Shown: positions 24,818 to 36,793, numbered from the stretch's first letter. The stretch: DNA of 64,000 nucleotides from Neocallimastix lanati (nom. inval.) (GCA_016946835.1 JACVTC010000194.1:96001-160000); one strand, 5' to 3'. Notes: generated by a model from the letters alone, not told the origin. A program made the numbers and translations.

Positions 24818-25199
24818 AAAAACATATTTAAATGTATATTGTGAGTATATTAATTTTTTTTTTATTTGTTTTTTATTTTTAGTTATTTACTGAAGATTTT
24901 ACATAATTTTGATTCATACTTGATTTCTTGATTTAATAATAATATACTTTTTTTTTTTTTTTATTATTATTATTATTTTTTTTTTACAGTTGTAAACTTT
25001 ATTTATTTATTCATTTATTAATTGTATTTTTTTTTTTTTTTTAATAAAAAAATATTCATATAAGAACTAATAAAAAAAAAAATTATTTGTCCAACTAGAA
25101 CATAATAATATTTTAAATAATAATGCGAAATAAAAGTTATATTAAAAATTAAGTATGTAAATAAATTCAAAAAAATTTATATTCAATTATAAGATTTAT
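23916..25199. repeat. Duplicated spacer with homopolymers
   Basis: Spacer shared in part with 31391-31860, 38460-38870 and 45220-45690 (for example AATTTATGTTCATAATAAAA and TCATACTTGATTTCTTGATT). It contains a T run of about 48 (24040-24087), an (AAAC)n tract at 24737-24773 running into a poly(A) tract to 24815, and no gene. Confidence 0.6.
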
Positions 25200-26795
25200 G
25201 TTTTAAGGAATTCTTATTCCAGATTAGGGTTTGAATTGACAAACTGAAAGAAATTATGGTCTTCTCCTTCAGAGGCATTAGGCCCTGCTAGCCTGTCTTA
25301 CTACATTTTCAGCTTTGACGCTCCTGGTTAGTTTGAGTTTATACCGTTGGAATAGTAATCCTTGTCGAGTACTAGTCCGAACCATAATTTCTGTAAAGAG
25401 AGCCATAGATTGCACCAAGAATGGCATTTTAGAATAATCCCCAAAAATGATTTGGTTATTTCTCTTCCACCTAGAAGGAAGTTATATAATTGGTATCATG
25501 CCACATATATATTTATGCACCCATTATTCAGAAAATTACATATATTAACACAATTTTCACCAATTGACCTATTCACTACATTATTAGTAATGATACTATT
25601 ATTTTCACTATCACTAATATTAATATTCCTATTTTCACTATCACTGATACTACTATTATTAACAATATTATTTCTATTGATATTACTATTAATATTATAT
25701 ACTTCGTTACTATTATCAGATTCTGTTCTTGATTCTACATTATTCATATCTTTGATAGCAATGTTTACATTAATACTTGATATTTGACAATATTTTCTAA
25801 CTACAAACAATTTTTTATAAAGAATTTCAATATCCATAAAATATTTCATTCGAAATTCAAGAAAAAGATAGAATTTAGAAAATCAATGTTCCAATCGGGT
25901 ATTACTATTTTTCTCTATAACAACTGGGACACCTTTCTGGACAGTCATTCTCAATCATATTGGCGGCTTTGCCAATACGAGTATCGAGTTTAAATCCACA
26001 TCTGGACATCTGGCACGAAGTACCCATCGGAAGCCAGTGTTAAATTCAGAATACATAAAATTGAGCTTTATATGGTCTCTAGTTTTCTCAAATTTATTTT
26101 TCTTATAAGCCTTAGCTTTGATTGATTTTTCTGCCATATATCTATTTCAATAAAAATTAACAATTGCTTTTTTTGAGGGAATTTATCAAATTTGTCTGTT
26201 AAAATTTTATCTCATGTATGCATGACATCTACAATGTGATATATCTTTAAGTAAATCAGAAATAGTGCATTTCGAGTTTTTCCATTTTTTAAAACATATT
26301 TTGCCGATAGAGGAGGAATGTTAAGTTCTTTAGAAACACAAAAACGGGATGTAAAGCTATTTCTCATTAGAAAATCCTTTAATTCAGTATAATCCTGTAT
26401 TAACTAATGTCTATGTATTTTTCGTTCTTTCTTTGTTTGATCCAAGTAGTACACCTAATTAGATATAGCAATTCGTTTTAGGTAACTCTCGACTTGATTG
26501 ATAAAAATGTTAAGATTACTATTATTAAGAAATCTTGAAACTTCCTTTCGCGCTATTAAATTTGAACATTTATTGATACCAAATTATATTTCATTATTTC
26601 TATCCCATACACTTTCAAATTTTAACAATTTCTTAAGTTGAGATTTTGTTGTTGCACGTAACACAATATCATCTGCTAAGAGACCTCCACAGCAACATTT
26701 ATCACCAATAGAGATTCCTTATTTATCACATTTGTTAAAAATGTCATTAATGAACATGATAAACAAAATCGGTGAGAGGGGACAACGCAAGAAAG
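25200..26795 (-). mobile_element. 5'-truncated LINE relic (RT to C-terminus)
   Basis: Read on the - strand from 26795, a much-broken frame gives CPLSPILFIMFINDIFN, then GGLLADDIVL (the RT catalytic ADD), NIPPLSAK, and a zinc motif DCPERCPSCYREK near 25920-25950. It ends with LLGGREITKS and MPFLVQSMAL ... NVVRQASRA near 25240-25470. Many stops and frameshifts make it dead. It begins inside RT motif 4 (QGCPLSP), so the 5' part is missing. The C-terminal domain matches the fragment at 32290 (TPFLVVTAALLQ ... NAVRQANRA). Confidence 0.85.
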
Positions 26796-26960
26796 TAATA
26801 AAATATGATATATATATTTAAATTTCATATATAATTTAAATATTTTAATTTCTTTTATGGTTTCAGATAATTTTAATTTAAAAAAAAAATAATGAAATAC
26901 AATTAAATAAAAATTAAAAATAAAATAAAAAATAAAAAATAAAAAAATAAACTAATATTA

Positions 26961-27048
26961 TTGAGGAAATAAAATAATTAATAGTTTATATTGTAACTGT
27001 TAAAATCGTTAAAATAACTATAAACTATTAATTATTTTATTTCCTCAA
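26961..27048. repeat. Inverted repeat, 30-bp perfect arms
   Basis: TTGAGGAAATAAAATAATTA and the next ten bases (26961-26990) are exactly complemented at 27019-27048, with a 28-base spacer. TTGTAACTGTT in the spacer is again complemented just outside the right arm (AACAGTTACAA). The related stretch at 38961 of unit 3 has the left arm only, interrupted by a retroposon. Confidence 0.9.
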
Positions 27049-27362
27049 CAGTTACAATAATAATAAATCAATAAATAAATAATAATAATAAAATAATATA
27101 ATAATATTAATATTTATAAAAATAAAAAAAATAAATAAATAGAAATAATATTATTATTTTTTTAATATAAATAAATTTCTGTTCTTAAAATTTCTAAAAA
27201 AAAGTAAATATGTATCATTATATATTAAATAAACAATTTACTTGGAAACAAGTTTTAAATACTTATTTATGAAATAGTTTAAAAGATAATTTATATGTAA
27301 ATACATATATTTAAATTAAACTTTCCAATTAAACTATAATAAATTTATTAAAACAATACAAC

Positions 27363-27503
27363 AAAAAACAATATGCAAATAAACTTTAAAAACCCTCAGA
27401 AGTACTTCCCGTTAGGCAATACTGCTCACGGAGACAAGCGAGAAAATTGAGCACGTTAACGTAGTGGAGCTGCGTAAATTTGTCGAGATTAGTCGGGAGT
27501 GAG
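27363..27503. mobile_element. 141-bp G+C-richer insertion with ACAAC duplication
   Basis: Compared with the matching flank of gene 4 (around 34645), this copy has 141 extra bases containing CCTCAGAAGTACTTCCCGTT and GTAGTGGAGCTGCG. ACAAC flanks both sides (27358-27362, 27504-27508), and unit 2 shows the empty site AATACAACTTCATAAAAT. On the - strand the insert ends in a T run like an RNA polymerase III stop. There is no poly(A). The source RNA or element is not recognised. Confidence 0.6.
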
Positions 27504-27975
27504 ACAACTTCATAAAATAAACAAAAAGGAAAAAATAATTATTCACTACTGATACGTATAATTCATCAAATTAAATAAAATAACTATAACATATTTTTCT
27601 TTTTTCTTTTTTCTTTTTTATTTTTTATTTTTTTTTTTTTTTTTTAAATTTATTTATTTATTTAAATGAATAAAATTACATGAGTTATAATTTTATTATT
27701 TATTATTAACTTATTAATATATTAATATTAATTTTAATTATAATATTATAATATTTAATAGTGTAAAATTCCTATAATTAGAAAATAATCACTATATATA
27801 TTATGTAAATCTAAGCATTAGTTATTTTTCGACTATTCTTTTAATTTCTTTCTTTATTTTATTTTATTTTTTTTTTCTTTGACAATTTATTATTTTTTTT
27901 TTAGCACTTTTAATACTTTTTTTTTAGTTAACAGTTAATGATTAATTAAATATTTTATTAATTTGAATCATCAAT

Positions 27976-29445
27976 TTAAAGTGGTGGGTTAGCATTCTTA
28001 ATACCTTGTTCAAAGTGCTTTTGGAACCATTGACCGGCTTCTGGAGCTGGCTTCATAGCGGTTTCATGACCACAGTAACCATCGAAACGAGCTGCAGATT
28101 CATCAGAAGTACCATCAGATTCACCAAGTGGCTTAATCCAGTAGAAAGCATCAAGGTATTCCATACCAGAAACTGGACTGGCTTGTGGTCTGGCTCCAAT
28201 ACCAACTCCAGTTTGGTTACACCATTCTCCTGGGTGCTTACGGTCAACCTTCTTACCGTTACGAGAAGTATCACAAACGAAGTAAACTGATTGAATACCA
28301 GCTGACTTGAAGTCCTTTTGAATAGCTTGTAAGTATCTCTTTTCATCTGGACATGGGTTCCATTCGGTTTCTGGTCCACGAGAAAGAGTTGGATCTTCCC
28401 ATGGAGTGTAGTTAGCAACATTATCAGTGAAACCACGAACCTTACCTGGAGCACCAGAGCTGATAACCTTGGCATAAACCTTACCAGCCTTTTCACGGTT
28501 GTCATCCCAACCTAACCAGAAGGCGTGACCAATATCAAGATACATAGCAACATGTGGAAGAACACCAAACTTCTTAATTAAGTAAGCATGGCCATCCATG
28601 TAATACTTTTCAGAATCACGACATGCTGGAGTGGAATCAAGATTGGTAACCATGTTAGCAAGTGAATCTGGTTCAACAATAAGAACAACTGGTTGAGATT
28701 TGTAAGTCTTTAAGTGACCTTCAATGACATCAATGTATTCAGACTTGTAACGAGTAAAATCACCATCGTTAGCAAGAAGTTCACCATTAGAAGCAAGAGC
28801 GTGACAATCACGACCTGGTAAATCGTAAACGACGAAAACAGTTAAAACATCTTTACCAGAAGCATTTTGTTGAGCAAGAGCACCTTTCAAATTTGATTCT
28901 AACCAACTTTGCATGTTTTTGATAGAATCAAGCCAGATAGCATTAGAGAAAGTCTTCATCTTTTCAGCCTTAGCAATAAGGGAAGAATCTGACATTTGAG
29001 CAATGGCACCTTCGACTTCTTTAACATAGTATGGATTAATATAGAATTCCTTATTAGCAAATGGATTACCATTATGAGTGAATTGTTCACCTGGAGTAAC
29101 ATCAATATCATCATTATTGCCACCAGTGCTACCAGAACCAGTTGGAATACCACACCAGTCTCCATTTTCAACACCCCATTTACCTGAAGCATCAGTGTAC
29201 CAAACTTCAGCATTTGAAGAAGAACAGCATGGGTAACCTTGAGAAAGGGACCAGCAAGCAGCTGAAGATGGAGTATCAGCAATACCACACCAGTTACCAT
29301 TTTCTACACCCCATTTACCATCATTGTCGGTGTAAACAACGTCATTTCCAGAACAACATGGATAACCTAATCTGGTAGAGAAGCAATCAGCAGAAGCCTT
29401 AAGAGTAAAAGCAGTAAGAGCAGATAAAACAATAGAAGCCTTCAT
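27976..29445 (-). CDS. GH6 gene 3: dockerin-bearing cellulase
   Basis: A 489-residue secreted GH6 enzyme, identical in protein sequence to gene 4. The signal peptide ends LKASAD. Dockerins begin [20 protein letters not shown] and [11 protein letters not shown]. The linker is [13 protein letters not shown]. The catalytic domain has [21 protein letters not shown] (Met where genes 1, 2, 7 have Leu), [11 protein letters not shown] and KPLGESDG. It shares with genes 4-6 the residues [12 protein letters not shown] and [11 protein letters not shown], which genes 1, 2 and 7 lack. It is intronless, with the conserved TATA box and 17-bp element upstream, and is the live member of unit 1 of the four-unit array. 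Confidence 0.97.
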   Translation of the reverse strand: MKASIVLSALTAFTLKASADCFSTRLGYPCCSGNDVVYTDNDGKWGVENGNWCGIADTPSSAACWSLSQGYPCCSSSNAEVWYTDASGKWGVENGDWCGIPTGSGSTGGNNDDIDVTPGEQFTHNGNPFANKEFYINPYYVKEVEGAIAQMSDSSLIAKAEKMKTFSNAIWLDSIKNMQSWLESNLKGALAQQNASGKDVLTVFVVYDLPGRDCHALASNGELLANDGDFTRYKSEYIDVIEGHLKTYKSQPVVLIVEPDSLANMVTNLDSTPACRDSEKYYMDGHAYLIKKFGVLPHVAMYLDIGHAFWLGWDDNREKAGKVYAKVISSGAPGKVRGFTDNVANYTPWEDPTLSRGPETEWNPCPDEKRYLQAIQKDFKSAGIQSVYFVCDTSRNGKKVDRKHPGEWCNQTGVGIGARPQASPVSGMEYLDAFYWIKPLGESDGTSDESAARFDGYCGHETAMKPAPEAGQWFQKHFEQGIKNANPPL

Positions 29446-29529
29446 TTTTATTGTTTGCTTTTTAATTAAAATTTTATATTTTTAAGTATATAAGATTAAA
29501 TTTATAAATGTATATATATATTTTTTAAA

Positions 29530-29546
29530 TTTTCTTCCAGAGAAAA
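29530..29546 (-). promoter_or_regulatory. Conserved 17-bp palindromic element, gene 3
   Basis: Perfect consensus copy, 84 bp before the ATG. Here the palindrome extends to 9-bp arms (AAATTTTCT and AGAAAATTT) around TCCAG. Confidence 0.8.
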
Positions 29547-29616
29547 TTTTCTTTTATAATAATAATTCTATTATTTAATTATTATGTCGAATTAAAGAAA
29601 TGAAGAAAAAAACACA

Positions 29617-29625
29617 CCTTTTATA
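29617..29625 (-). promoter_or_regulatory. TATA-like box, gene 3
   Basis: TATAAAAGG followed by TGTGTTTTTTTC on the - strand, 70 bp upstream of the 17-bp element. Confidence 0.6.
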
Positions 29626-30389
29626 CATTTTTATTAATATAATATATTTAGAATAACAATATTATTAGTAATAACAATAAAAATATAAATTAATTAATAA
29701 TAATAGCTAAGAAACATTTCATATTTTTAATATCAAAATTACATATTTTTAAAAAATTAAATATATATATTGAATATAAATTTTAATATATGACATGATA
29801 TTATATAAATAGAATTTATATAAAATAATAGACATTTTTAATTAATATATTTTAAAATTTATTATTTCTATGAATTTTATTAAATAATGTTTATATTATT
29901 TTATATAATCATTGTTTTTTTTTTTTTTTGTTTGTTTGTTTCACTCAAAATATATTTTAATTAGGATTTCGGAAATTAAATTGTCTTTAGTTGCTTAATT
30001 ATTATTTAATTTATTTAACATGGCACAATGAAATAATTTTTTATTAAACTCTATTTAAAACAATAGTATTTAGAATTATTTCCAGGGAATTAATTACTTA
30101 CACAATATAGATTATTATTGTTAATAAAATTTTTTAATTAATTTTATAATTTATAGAATTAATTATTAAAAACTACAATATAATATTTATAATAAAAATA
30201 AAAATGTATATATATTTATTTAAAGTTGTTATATAAAAAGTTTATATTATATATTTTATATATTTTTAAATTGAAATAAATTAAAAATTATTAAATTAGT
30301 AAAATAATAAAATAATATAATGGAAAAATAAAAGATTTAAAATTTAATTCACAAGTCTTTTTTTTTATTTTATTTTTTTTTTTTTTTTG
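29626..30389. repeat. Duplicated promoter flank, unit 1
   Basis: Closely matches the upstream flanks of genes 4 (36803-37470), 5 (41717-42240) and 6 (48431-49120). Shared marks include a T run then GTTTCACTCAAAATATATTT, GCATTTCGGAAATTAAATTG-like text and ATTTCCAGGGAATTAATTAC. No gene. The flank ends where the unit 2 GH6 relic begins. Confidence 0.75.
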
Positions 30390-30890
30390 AAACTCTTTTT
30401 GAAACTTTACATCTTCTAATACTAGTTTTATGATACCACTAAATCCATAGTAACTATTAAAATAAGTTTAATTTTCATATGATATATTATCAAATTCATC
30501 AAATGATAATTTAATTTTATAGAATTTATTAAAATATCACTTAAGATATATTTGATTAGCCAGTAACATAGTATTAATTCCGTGCCCAGTCATTTACTTC
30601 ATTTATAAAGTGATACTGATTAACTTATTTACTATTATAACAGCTATAACAAATAAAGTAAATCAATTCAGAATCAATGATTTGAATTCCTATAACCCTT
30701 TTAAGAATTATTATAGTTATATATTTTATTTTGTTTAAATTACGTAAAATATTGGATTATTCCAATATATTCATTATTTTATTATAACAGGTACAATCTA
30801 ATTTCATTGAGAAAGCTTAAAATCTAAAAAGTAAGATATAATGATAACTATCACAAATCAATGAATTACCTTTTCTAAATGATAGAATTA
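30390..30890 (-). pseudogene. Decayed GH6 C-terminal relic, unit 2
   Basis: Same relic as at 23440, starting a little further 3': TTGAAACTCTTTTTGAAACT matches the end of the live genes (TTCAAAGTGCTTTTGGAACC). It continues through GATACTGATTAACTTATTTA (region of KKVDRKHP) to the region of WLGWDDN. The frame is broken. Confidence 0.8.
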
Positions 30891-31120
30891 ATAATAATTA
30901 TTCATTAATAAATAATTATTATTTATTATAAAATTTTATTATTATTATAATTATTTTTATTTATTGATTCAATAATCTATGAAAAGATAATTAATTCTAA
31001 AATTATTAACTATTTTTTTTTTATTAAATAAAAATATAATAAAAATAAAAAAAAAAATCTTTTTAATAATTTATTATTTATTTATTTTTTATTTACTTAT
31101 ATATTATTATATATTTATTA

Positions 31121-31139
<19 letters not shown>

Positions 31140-31163
<24 letters not shown>

Positions 31164-31212
31164 TTTATTTTATTTTATTTTATTTTATTTTATTTTATTT
31201 TATTTTATTTTC
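31140..31212. repeat. Poly(T) and (TATTT)n tract
   Basis: A T run at 31128-31160 leads into perfect TATTT pentamers to about 31212. Confidence 0.9.
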
Positions 31213-31269
31213 TTAAATAATATAATAATTTTATTATGTATTTATTTTATTATTTATTTATCTATTTAT

Positions 31270-31392
31270 TAAAAATTTGCGAAATGCACCTTTTTGAAAT
31301 GAAATTTTTCAAAAAAAAGAAAAAAAAATTTATGTGAATTTTCCAAAATGCGACTTTCCGAAATGAAATTTTTCGAAATGCACTTCCCCCAT
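31270..31392. mobile_element. Right end of a CATTTCG-type TIR element
   Basis: GCGAAATGCACCTTTTTGAA, then after an A-rich stretch TTCCGAAATGAAATTTTTCG and AAATGCACTTCCCCC. Reverse-complemented, this reads like the left end at 42804 and 45695 (GCATTTCGAAAATTTTCATT). After 31392 the duplicated spacer resumes. No matching left end was found next to it, so the copy looks truncated. Confidence 0.55.
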
Positions 31393-31933
31393 TAAGTTTA
31401 TAATATATTATTTAATGGATTAAATTTCAAAATTTATGTACATAATTTATATTCATAATAAAAATAATAAAGATATTATATTTAATATATGCTTAATACA
31501 TATTAAAATATAAATAAAAATTATAATTTTACTAAACTTTTTAAATAATGTTAATACGTAATTTATTATCATATACACCAAGTATTGAGGTCATTAATAG
31601 AAAAAGTTACTATTTCTTATTATATTCAATATATTTGATAGGCATTAATTCTATAATTTTTTTTAATACATAATATAAAAAAATAAATAAATAAATAAAA
31701 TTAAAAATATATTTAAATTTATATCCTGAGTATATTTATAATTTTTTATTTTTTTTTAGTTTTTATTTATTTTTCATATTAAAGATTAAAAGATTTTAAA
31801 TAATTTTAATTCATACTTGATTTCTTGATTTAATAATAATATGATACTAATATATATGTATATATATCATTTTCATTTTCATATGTAATTTAAATATTTT
31901 AATTTCTTTCATGGTTTTAGATAATTATAATTT

Positions 31934-32270
31934 AAAAAATAAAATAAAATAAAATAAAATAAAATAAAATAAAATAAAATAAAATAAAATAAAATAAAAT
32001 AAAATAAAATAAAATAAAATAAAATAAAATAAAATAAAATAAAATAAAATAAAATAAAATAAAATAAAATAAAATAAAATAAAATAAAATAAAATAAAAT
32101 AAAATAAAATAAAATAAAATAAAATAAAATAAAATAAAATAAAATAAAATAAAATAAAATAAAATAAAATAAAATAAAATAAAATAAAATAAAATAAAAT
32201 AAAATAAAATAAAATAAAATAAAATAAATAAAATAAAATAAAATAAATAAAATAAAATAAAATAAATAAT
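31934..32270. repeat. (TAAAA)n microsatellite, about 65 units
   Basis: A tract of about 335 bp of almost perfect AAAAT pentamers with a few AAAT slips at its right end. It abuts the 3' end of the LINE at 32290, so on the - strand the LINE is followed by (TTTTA)n. The poly-FILFY frame across it is not a gene. Confidence 0.95.
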
Positions 32271-32289
32271 GGTATATAATATTCTAGTT

Positions 32290-34590
32290 TCATTTAATTA
32301 ATATCTGTAAGATTTCGCAAGGGCATTATTATACTGTAGTATAATAATTAAATTTGACTTCGCAATGTTAATTATAATTTTAAGATACAAAATTATGATC
32401 TTCATTGGTTGCGCTAGCCCTGTTGGCCTGTCTTACAGCATTGACGCTCTTGGTAGTAGTAGTAGAATTCGATTTGAACCTATTGAACAAAGACCATTGC
32501 TGGCCAATACCAATAGGTATAATCGATTGAAGAAGAGCCGCAGTAACCACCAAGAATGGAGTATCAGAATAAGCACCTGATTTCATCTGGCATTTAAATA
32601 GATCCTTCCATTCCCTTGTACTGTTATTAATACTTCGACCTCCAAGAAGGAAATTAAACACTTTTTCACACATACTAGAATCAATATACACATTATTTTC
32701 AATACTATTACTACCATTACTAAAAATACTATTACTAATATTAATATAACTATTATTACTATTACTATTAATACTATTACTATTATTACTATTACTATTA
32801 TTACTATTACTATTATTACTATTACTATTATTACTATTACTATTATTACTATTACTATTATTACTATTACTATTATTACTATTACTATTATTACTATTAC
32901 TATTATTACTATTACTATTATTACTGTTGCTATTATTACTGTTGCTATTATCATTATTACTATTAATAATATCATTTGTTAGGTTGCCATGGTTAAAAGC
33001 ATTATATAAAAATAAAATTTTATCATTAACTTTACTACGAATATGATTGAAAAATGGATATTCAATTAACAAATGCCTTATCCATTATTTATTTCTTTTA
33101 CAACAGGAACAAAAATTAGGACACATTTGATCTATTATTTTCGCAGCTTTAGCAATTCTAGCATCTAATCTATATCCGCTTCGTGCTCTCAATAGCCAAT
33201 AAAAACCATATGAAAGATCAGGATATTCATAACAAAGTTTAATAAAAATTTGATGTTTCTTCGAATCTGTTTTTGTCATAAAATTCAGCTTTAATAGAAT
33301 TGATTTTCATATCTCTTTTCCAATAAAAATCCTTGATTTTATTATCGTAATTACCTCTTTTCTCTAGTTTACTTTAAGAGTTCTACTTCCTTTCGTCCAT
33401 GTATATTTTCTAGATTTTGGAATATTATTAACTAAATAAAAAATAATTCAAACTGAATCTTTCAATTTATTAAAATATTTGACTTGAGACAAAGAACACT
33501 TAGCTGACAATGGAGGAATATTTAAATCTTTTGAAATTGAATATACATTAATAAAAGATTTGGCTTTTTGTAAATCTGCAATCCATCTTAATCCTTTATT
33601 AATTAATTTCTGAGTATTATTTGTTCTCGCTTTATTTGAACCAAGTAAAGGTTCAAAGTAAGAGACTTTACTAAGTACATAGGAGTTAATAATAATCTTC
33701 TTAAATGGAATAGGAATCTTGGAATTTAAAAGAAATTTACTTACAGAAAAGAGAGTTTTAGTAACTTTAGAGTTAAGTAATTTAATAATAGGGTTCAACG
33801 ATAAGCTTTTATCAAATGGTATACCTAAAGAGGTATAACATTTAGTTATTGGGATTGGTTGACCAGCAAGATAAAAAGTAGGATCTCTTTCATTTTGAAA
33901 AAGAGGTGTGTCTGGTCGAATCACCATCGTTGCACACTTGTTAATTCTAAAATTCATTATATTAAATTTAGCCCATTCATTTACCTTCTTAAGCATTTTT
34001 TTTAACTTAGTTCTTGACGGTGCGCATAAAACAATATCATCTGCAAAGAGTCCACCACAACATCTAGATTCGCCTAAAGGAATTCCAAGTTCTGAAAAAT
34101 CATTAAAAATGTCATTAATAAATAGATTGAAAAGAAATGGTGATAGTGGACAACCTTGTCTAACTCCTTTCATAATATTAAAAGATTCCGAATATTGATC
34201 ATCAATTTTAACACTGGCTTTGGAAGTCAAATATAGATTTTTTATAAATTGATAACATTTACCTCTAATACCTAAAGTATCTAATTTATATAAAATATTA
34301 CCTATTGGAACAGAATTATATGCCTTTTTTAAATCTAGAAAAGCAAGGTAAGTTTCTTTATTATTATTTTTACGCCTTTGACAAATTTTTCGAATTGAAA
34401 TAAATCAATTAATACTTTCTTCTTTATTACGAAATCCAAATTGCTCTGGCCTAATAAAATTATTTTTAAGTCCATATTCCGAAATTCTTTTGGAGACTAT
34501 TTTCGAAACAAGTTTTATACCATTATTCAGAGAGATGCTAGATAATTGTCACAATCAGATTGATCATAATTTTTTAGGAATAGTAATATG
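32290..34590 (-). mobile_element. 5'-truncated LINE with RT domain (best-preserved copy)
   Basis: On the - strand the text starts in RT with KNYDQSDCDNY, SLNNGIKLVSKIV and QFGFRNKEES (34390-34590), has a TGA at 34405-34407, then LAFLDLKKAYNSVP. A 260-codon open stretch follows (33448-34230) with GVRQGCPLSPFLFNLFIND, GGLFADDIVLCAPS (FADD catalytic box), a thumb and NIPPLSAKC. After stops and a shift comes the C-terminal zinc region CPNFCSCCKRNK (33085-33130), a TAA, then HLLIEYPFF. A long NSN repeat and TPFLVVTAALLQSIIP ... NAVRQANRAS end at 32380. The text before RT motif 1 and the endonuclease are absent. It is a non-LTR retrotransposon of unknown clade, dead because of the stops. Confidence 0.88.
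32735..32960. repeat. Trinucleotide-derived nonamer repeat inside the LINE frame
   Basis: ATTACTATT repeats run for about 220 bp and, in the LINE frame, encode alternating Asn and Ser (NSNNSN). The frame stays open across the tract. The relatives at 25200 and 16733 lack a tract of this length, so it is an expansion in this copy. Confidence 0.85.
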
Positions 34591-35152
34591 TACATACATA
34601 TATTTAAATTAAACTTTCCTATTAAACTATTATAAGTTTATTAAAAACAATACAACTTCATAAAATAAAAAAAGAAAAAAAAAGGAAAAAATAATTATTA
34701 CTTATACATATAATTTATTATATTAATAAAATTCCAAAATTAAAAAAAATAAATTATAACATATCATTCTTTTTTATTTTTTATTGTTTTTTTTTTATTT
34801 ATTAAAGTGAATAAAATTACATGAGTTATAATTTTATCATTTATTATTAACTTATTAATATATTAATATTAATTTTAATTATAATATTAAAATATTATTT
34901 TTTATTTATATTTTTATTAATAGACAATATTTAATAGTGTAAAATTCCTATAATTAGAAAATAATCACTATATATATTATGTAAATCTAAGCATTAGTTA
35001 TTTTTCGACTATTCTTTTAATTTCTTTCTTTATTTTATTTTATTTTTTTTTTTCTTTGACAATTTATTATTTTTTTTTTAGCACTTTTAATACTTTTTTT
35101 TTAGTTAACAGTTAATGATTAATTAAATATTTTATTAATTTGAATCATCAAT

Positions 35153-36622
35153 TTAAAGTGGTGGGTTAGCATTCTTAATACCTTGTTCAAAGTGCTTTTG
35201 GAACCATTGACCGGCTTCTGGAGCTGGCTTCATAGCGGTTTCATGACCACAGTAACCATCGAAACGAGCTGCAGATTCATCAGAAGTACCATCAGATTCA
35301 CCAAGTGGCTTAATCCAGTAGAAAGCATCAAGGTATTCCATACCAGAAACTGGACTGGCTTGTGGTCTGGCTCCAATACCAACTCCAGTTTGGTTACACC
35401 ATTCTCCTGGGTGCTTACGGTCAACCTTCTTACCGTTACGAGAAGTATCACAAACGAAGTAAACTGATTGAATACCAGCTGACTTGAAGTCCTTTTGAAT
35501 AGCTTGTAAGTATCTCTTTTCATCTGGACATGGGTTCCATTCGGTTTCTGGTCCACGAGAAAGAGTTGGATCTTCCCATGGAGTGTAGTTAGCAACATTA
35601 TCAGTGAAACCACGAACCTTACCTGGAGCACCAGAGCTGATAACCTTGGCATAAACCTTACCAGCCTTTTCACGGTTGTCATCCCAACCTAACCAGAAGG
35701 CGTGACCAATATCAAGATACATAGCAACATGTGGAAGAACACCAAACTTCTTAATTAAGTAAGCATGGCCATCCATGTAATACTTTTCAGAATCACGACA
35801 TGCTGGAGTGGAATCAAGATTGGTAACCATGTTAGCAAGTGAATCTGGTTCAACAATAAGAACAACTGGTTGAGATTTGTAAGTCTTTAAGTGACCTTCA
35901 ATGACATCAATGTATTCAGACTTGTAACGAGTAAAATCACCATCGTTAGCAAGAAGTTCACCATTAGAAGCAAGAGCGTGACAATCACGACCTGGTAAAT
36001 CGTAAACGACGAAAACAGTTAAAACATCTTTACCAGAAGCATTTTGTTGAGCAAGAGCACCTTTCAAATTTGATTCTAACCAACTTTGCATGTTTTTGAT
36101 AGAATCAAGCCAGATAGCATTAGAGAAAGTCTTCATCTTTTCAGCCTTAGCAATAAGGGAAGAATCTGACATTTGAGCAATGGCACCTTCGACTTCTTTA
36201 ACATAGTATGGATTAATATAGAATTCCTTATTAGCAAATGGATTACCATTATGAGTGAATTGTTCACCTGGAGTAACATCAATATCATCATTATTGCCAC
36301 CAGTGCTACCAGAACCAGTTGGAATACCACACCAGTCTCCATTTTCAACACCCCATTTACCTGAAGCATCAGTGTACCAAACTTCAGCATTTGAAGAAGA
36401 ACAGCATGGGTAACCTTGAGAAAGGGACCAGCAAGCAGCTGAAGATGGAGTATCAGCAATACCACACCAGTTACCATTTTCTACACCCCATTTACCATCA
36501 TTGTCGGTGTAAACAACGTCATTTCCAGAACAACATGGATAACCTAATCTGGTAGAGAAGCAATCAGCAGAAGCCTTAAGAGTAAAAGCAGTAAGAGCAG
36601 ATAAAACAATAGAAGCCTTCAT
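35153..36622 (-). CDS. GH6 gene 4: dockerin-bearing cellulase, duplicate of gene 3
   Basis: A 489-residue secreted GH6 enzyme with the same protein sequence as gene 3. Translations of the other frames also agree over long spans, so the DNA is nearly or wholly identical through the coding region. It has the signal peptide, two dockerins, the [13 protein letters not shown] linker and GH6 residues RDC, EPDS and ESDG. The flanks match gene 3 closely from about 34925 to 37466 with scattered substitutions and indels (for example TATAAATG against TATATATG near 36681). The differing flanks argue for a real second locus, not a duplicated contig. Confidence 0.96.
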   Translation of the reverse strand: MKASIVLSALTAFTLKASADCFSTRLGYPCCSGNDVVYTDNDGKWGVENGNWCGIADTPSSAACWSLSQGYPCCSSSNAEVWYTDASGKWGVENGDWCGIPTGSGSTGGNNDDIDVTPGEQFTHNGNPFANKEFYINPYYVKEVEGAIAQMSDSSLIAKAEKMKTFSNAIWLDSIKNMQSWLESNLKGALAQQNASGKDVLTVFVVYDLPGRDCHALASNGELLANDGDFTRYKSEYIDVIEGHLKTYKSQPVVLIVEPDSLANMVTNLDSTPACRDSEKYYMDGHAYLIKKFGVLPHVAMYLDIGHAFWLGWDDNREKAGKVYAKVISSGAPGKVRGFTDNVANYTPWEDPTLSRGPETEWNPCPDEKRYLQAIQKDFKSAGIQSVYFVCDTSRNGKKVDRKHPGEWCNQTGVGIGARPQASPVSGMEYLDAFYWIKPLGESDGTSDESAARFDGYCGHETAMKPAPEAGQWFQKHFEQGIKNANPPL

Positions 36623-36706
36623 TTTTATTGTTTGCTTTTTAATTAAAATTTTATATTTTTAAGTATATAAGATTAAATTTATATATGTATATATATATTT
36701 TTTAAA

Positions 36707-36723
36707 TTTTCTTCCAGAGAAAA
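36707..36723 (-). promoter_or_regulatory. Conserved 17-bp palindromic element, gene 4
   Basis: Perfect consensus copy, 84 bp before the ATG, with the 9-bp extended arms seen in gene 3. Confidence 0.8.
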
Positions 36724-36793
36724 TTTTCTTTTATAATAATAATTCTATTATTTAATTATTATGTCGAATTAAAGAAATGAAGAAAAAAACACA

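Noticed and set aside
28053-28505. 150-codon - strand frames overlapping the GH6 genes in a second phase
   Set aside because: Leu/Val-rich shifted reading of the same strand as the true GH6 frame, which has a signal peptide and all family motifs.
29530-29546. Heat shock element as the identity of the 17-bp motif
   Set aside because: TTC and GAA are present, but their spacing does not fit alternating nGAAn pentamers.
31925-32293. 122-codon FILFY-repeat frame
   Set aside because: Translation of the AAAAT pentamer tract.
32365-32580. + strand frames here and at 25362-25787 and 33908-34198
   Set aside because: They are opposite-strand shadows of LINE frames that carry RT or C-terminal motifs.
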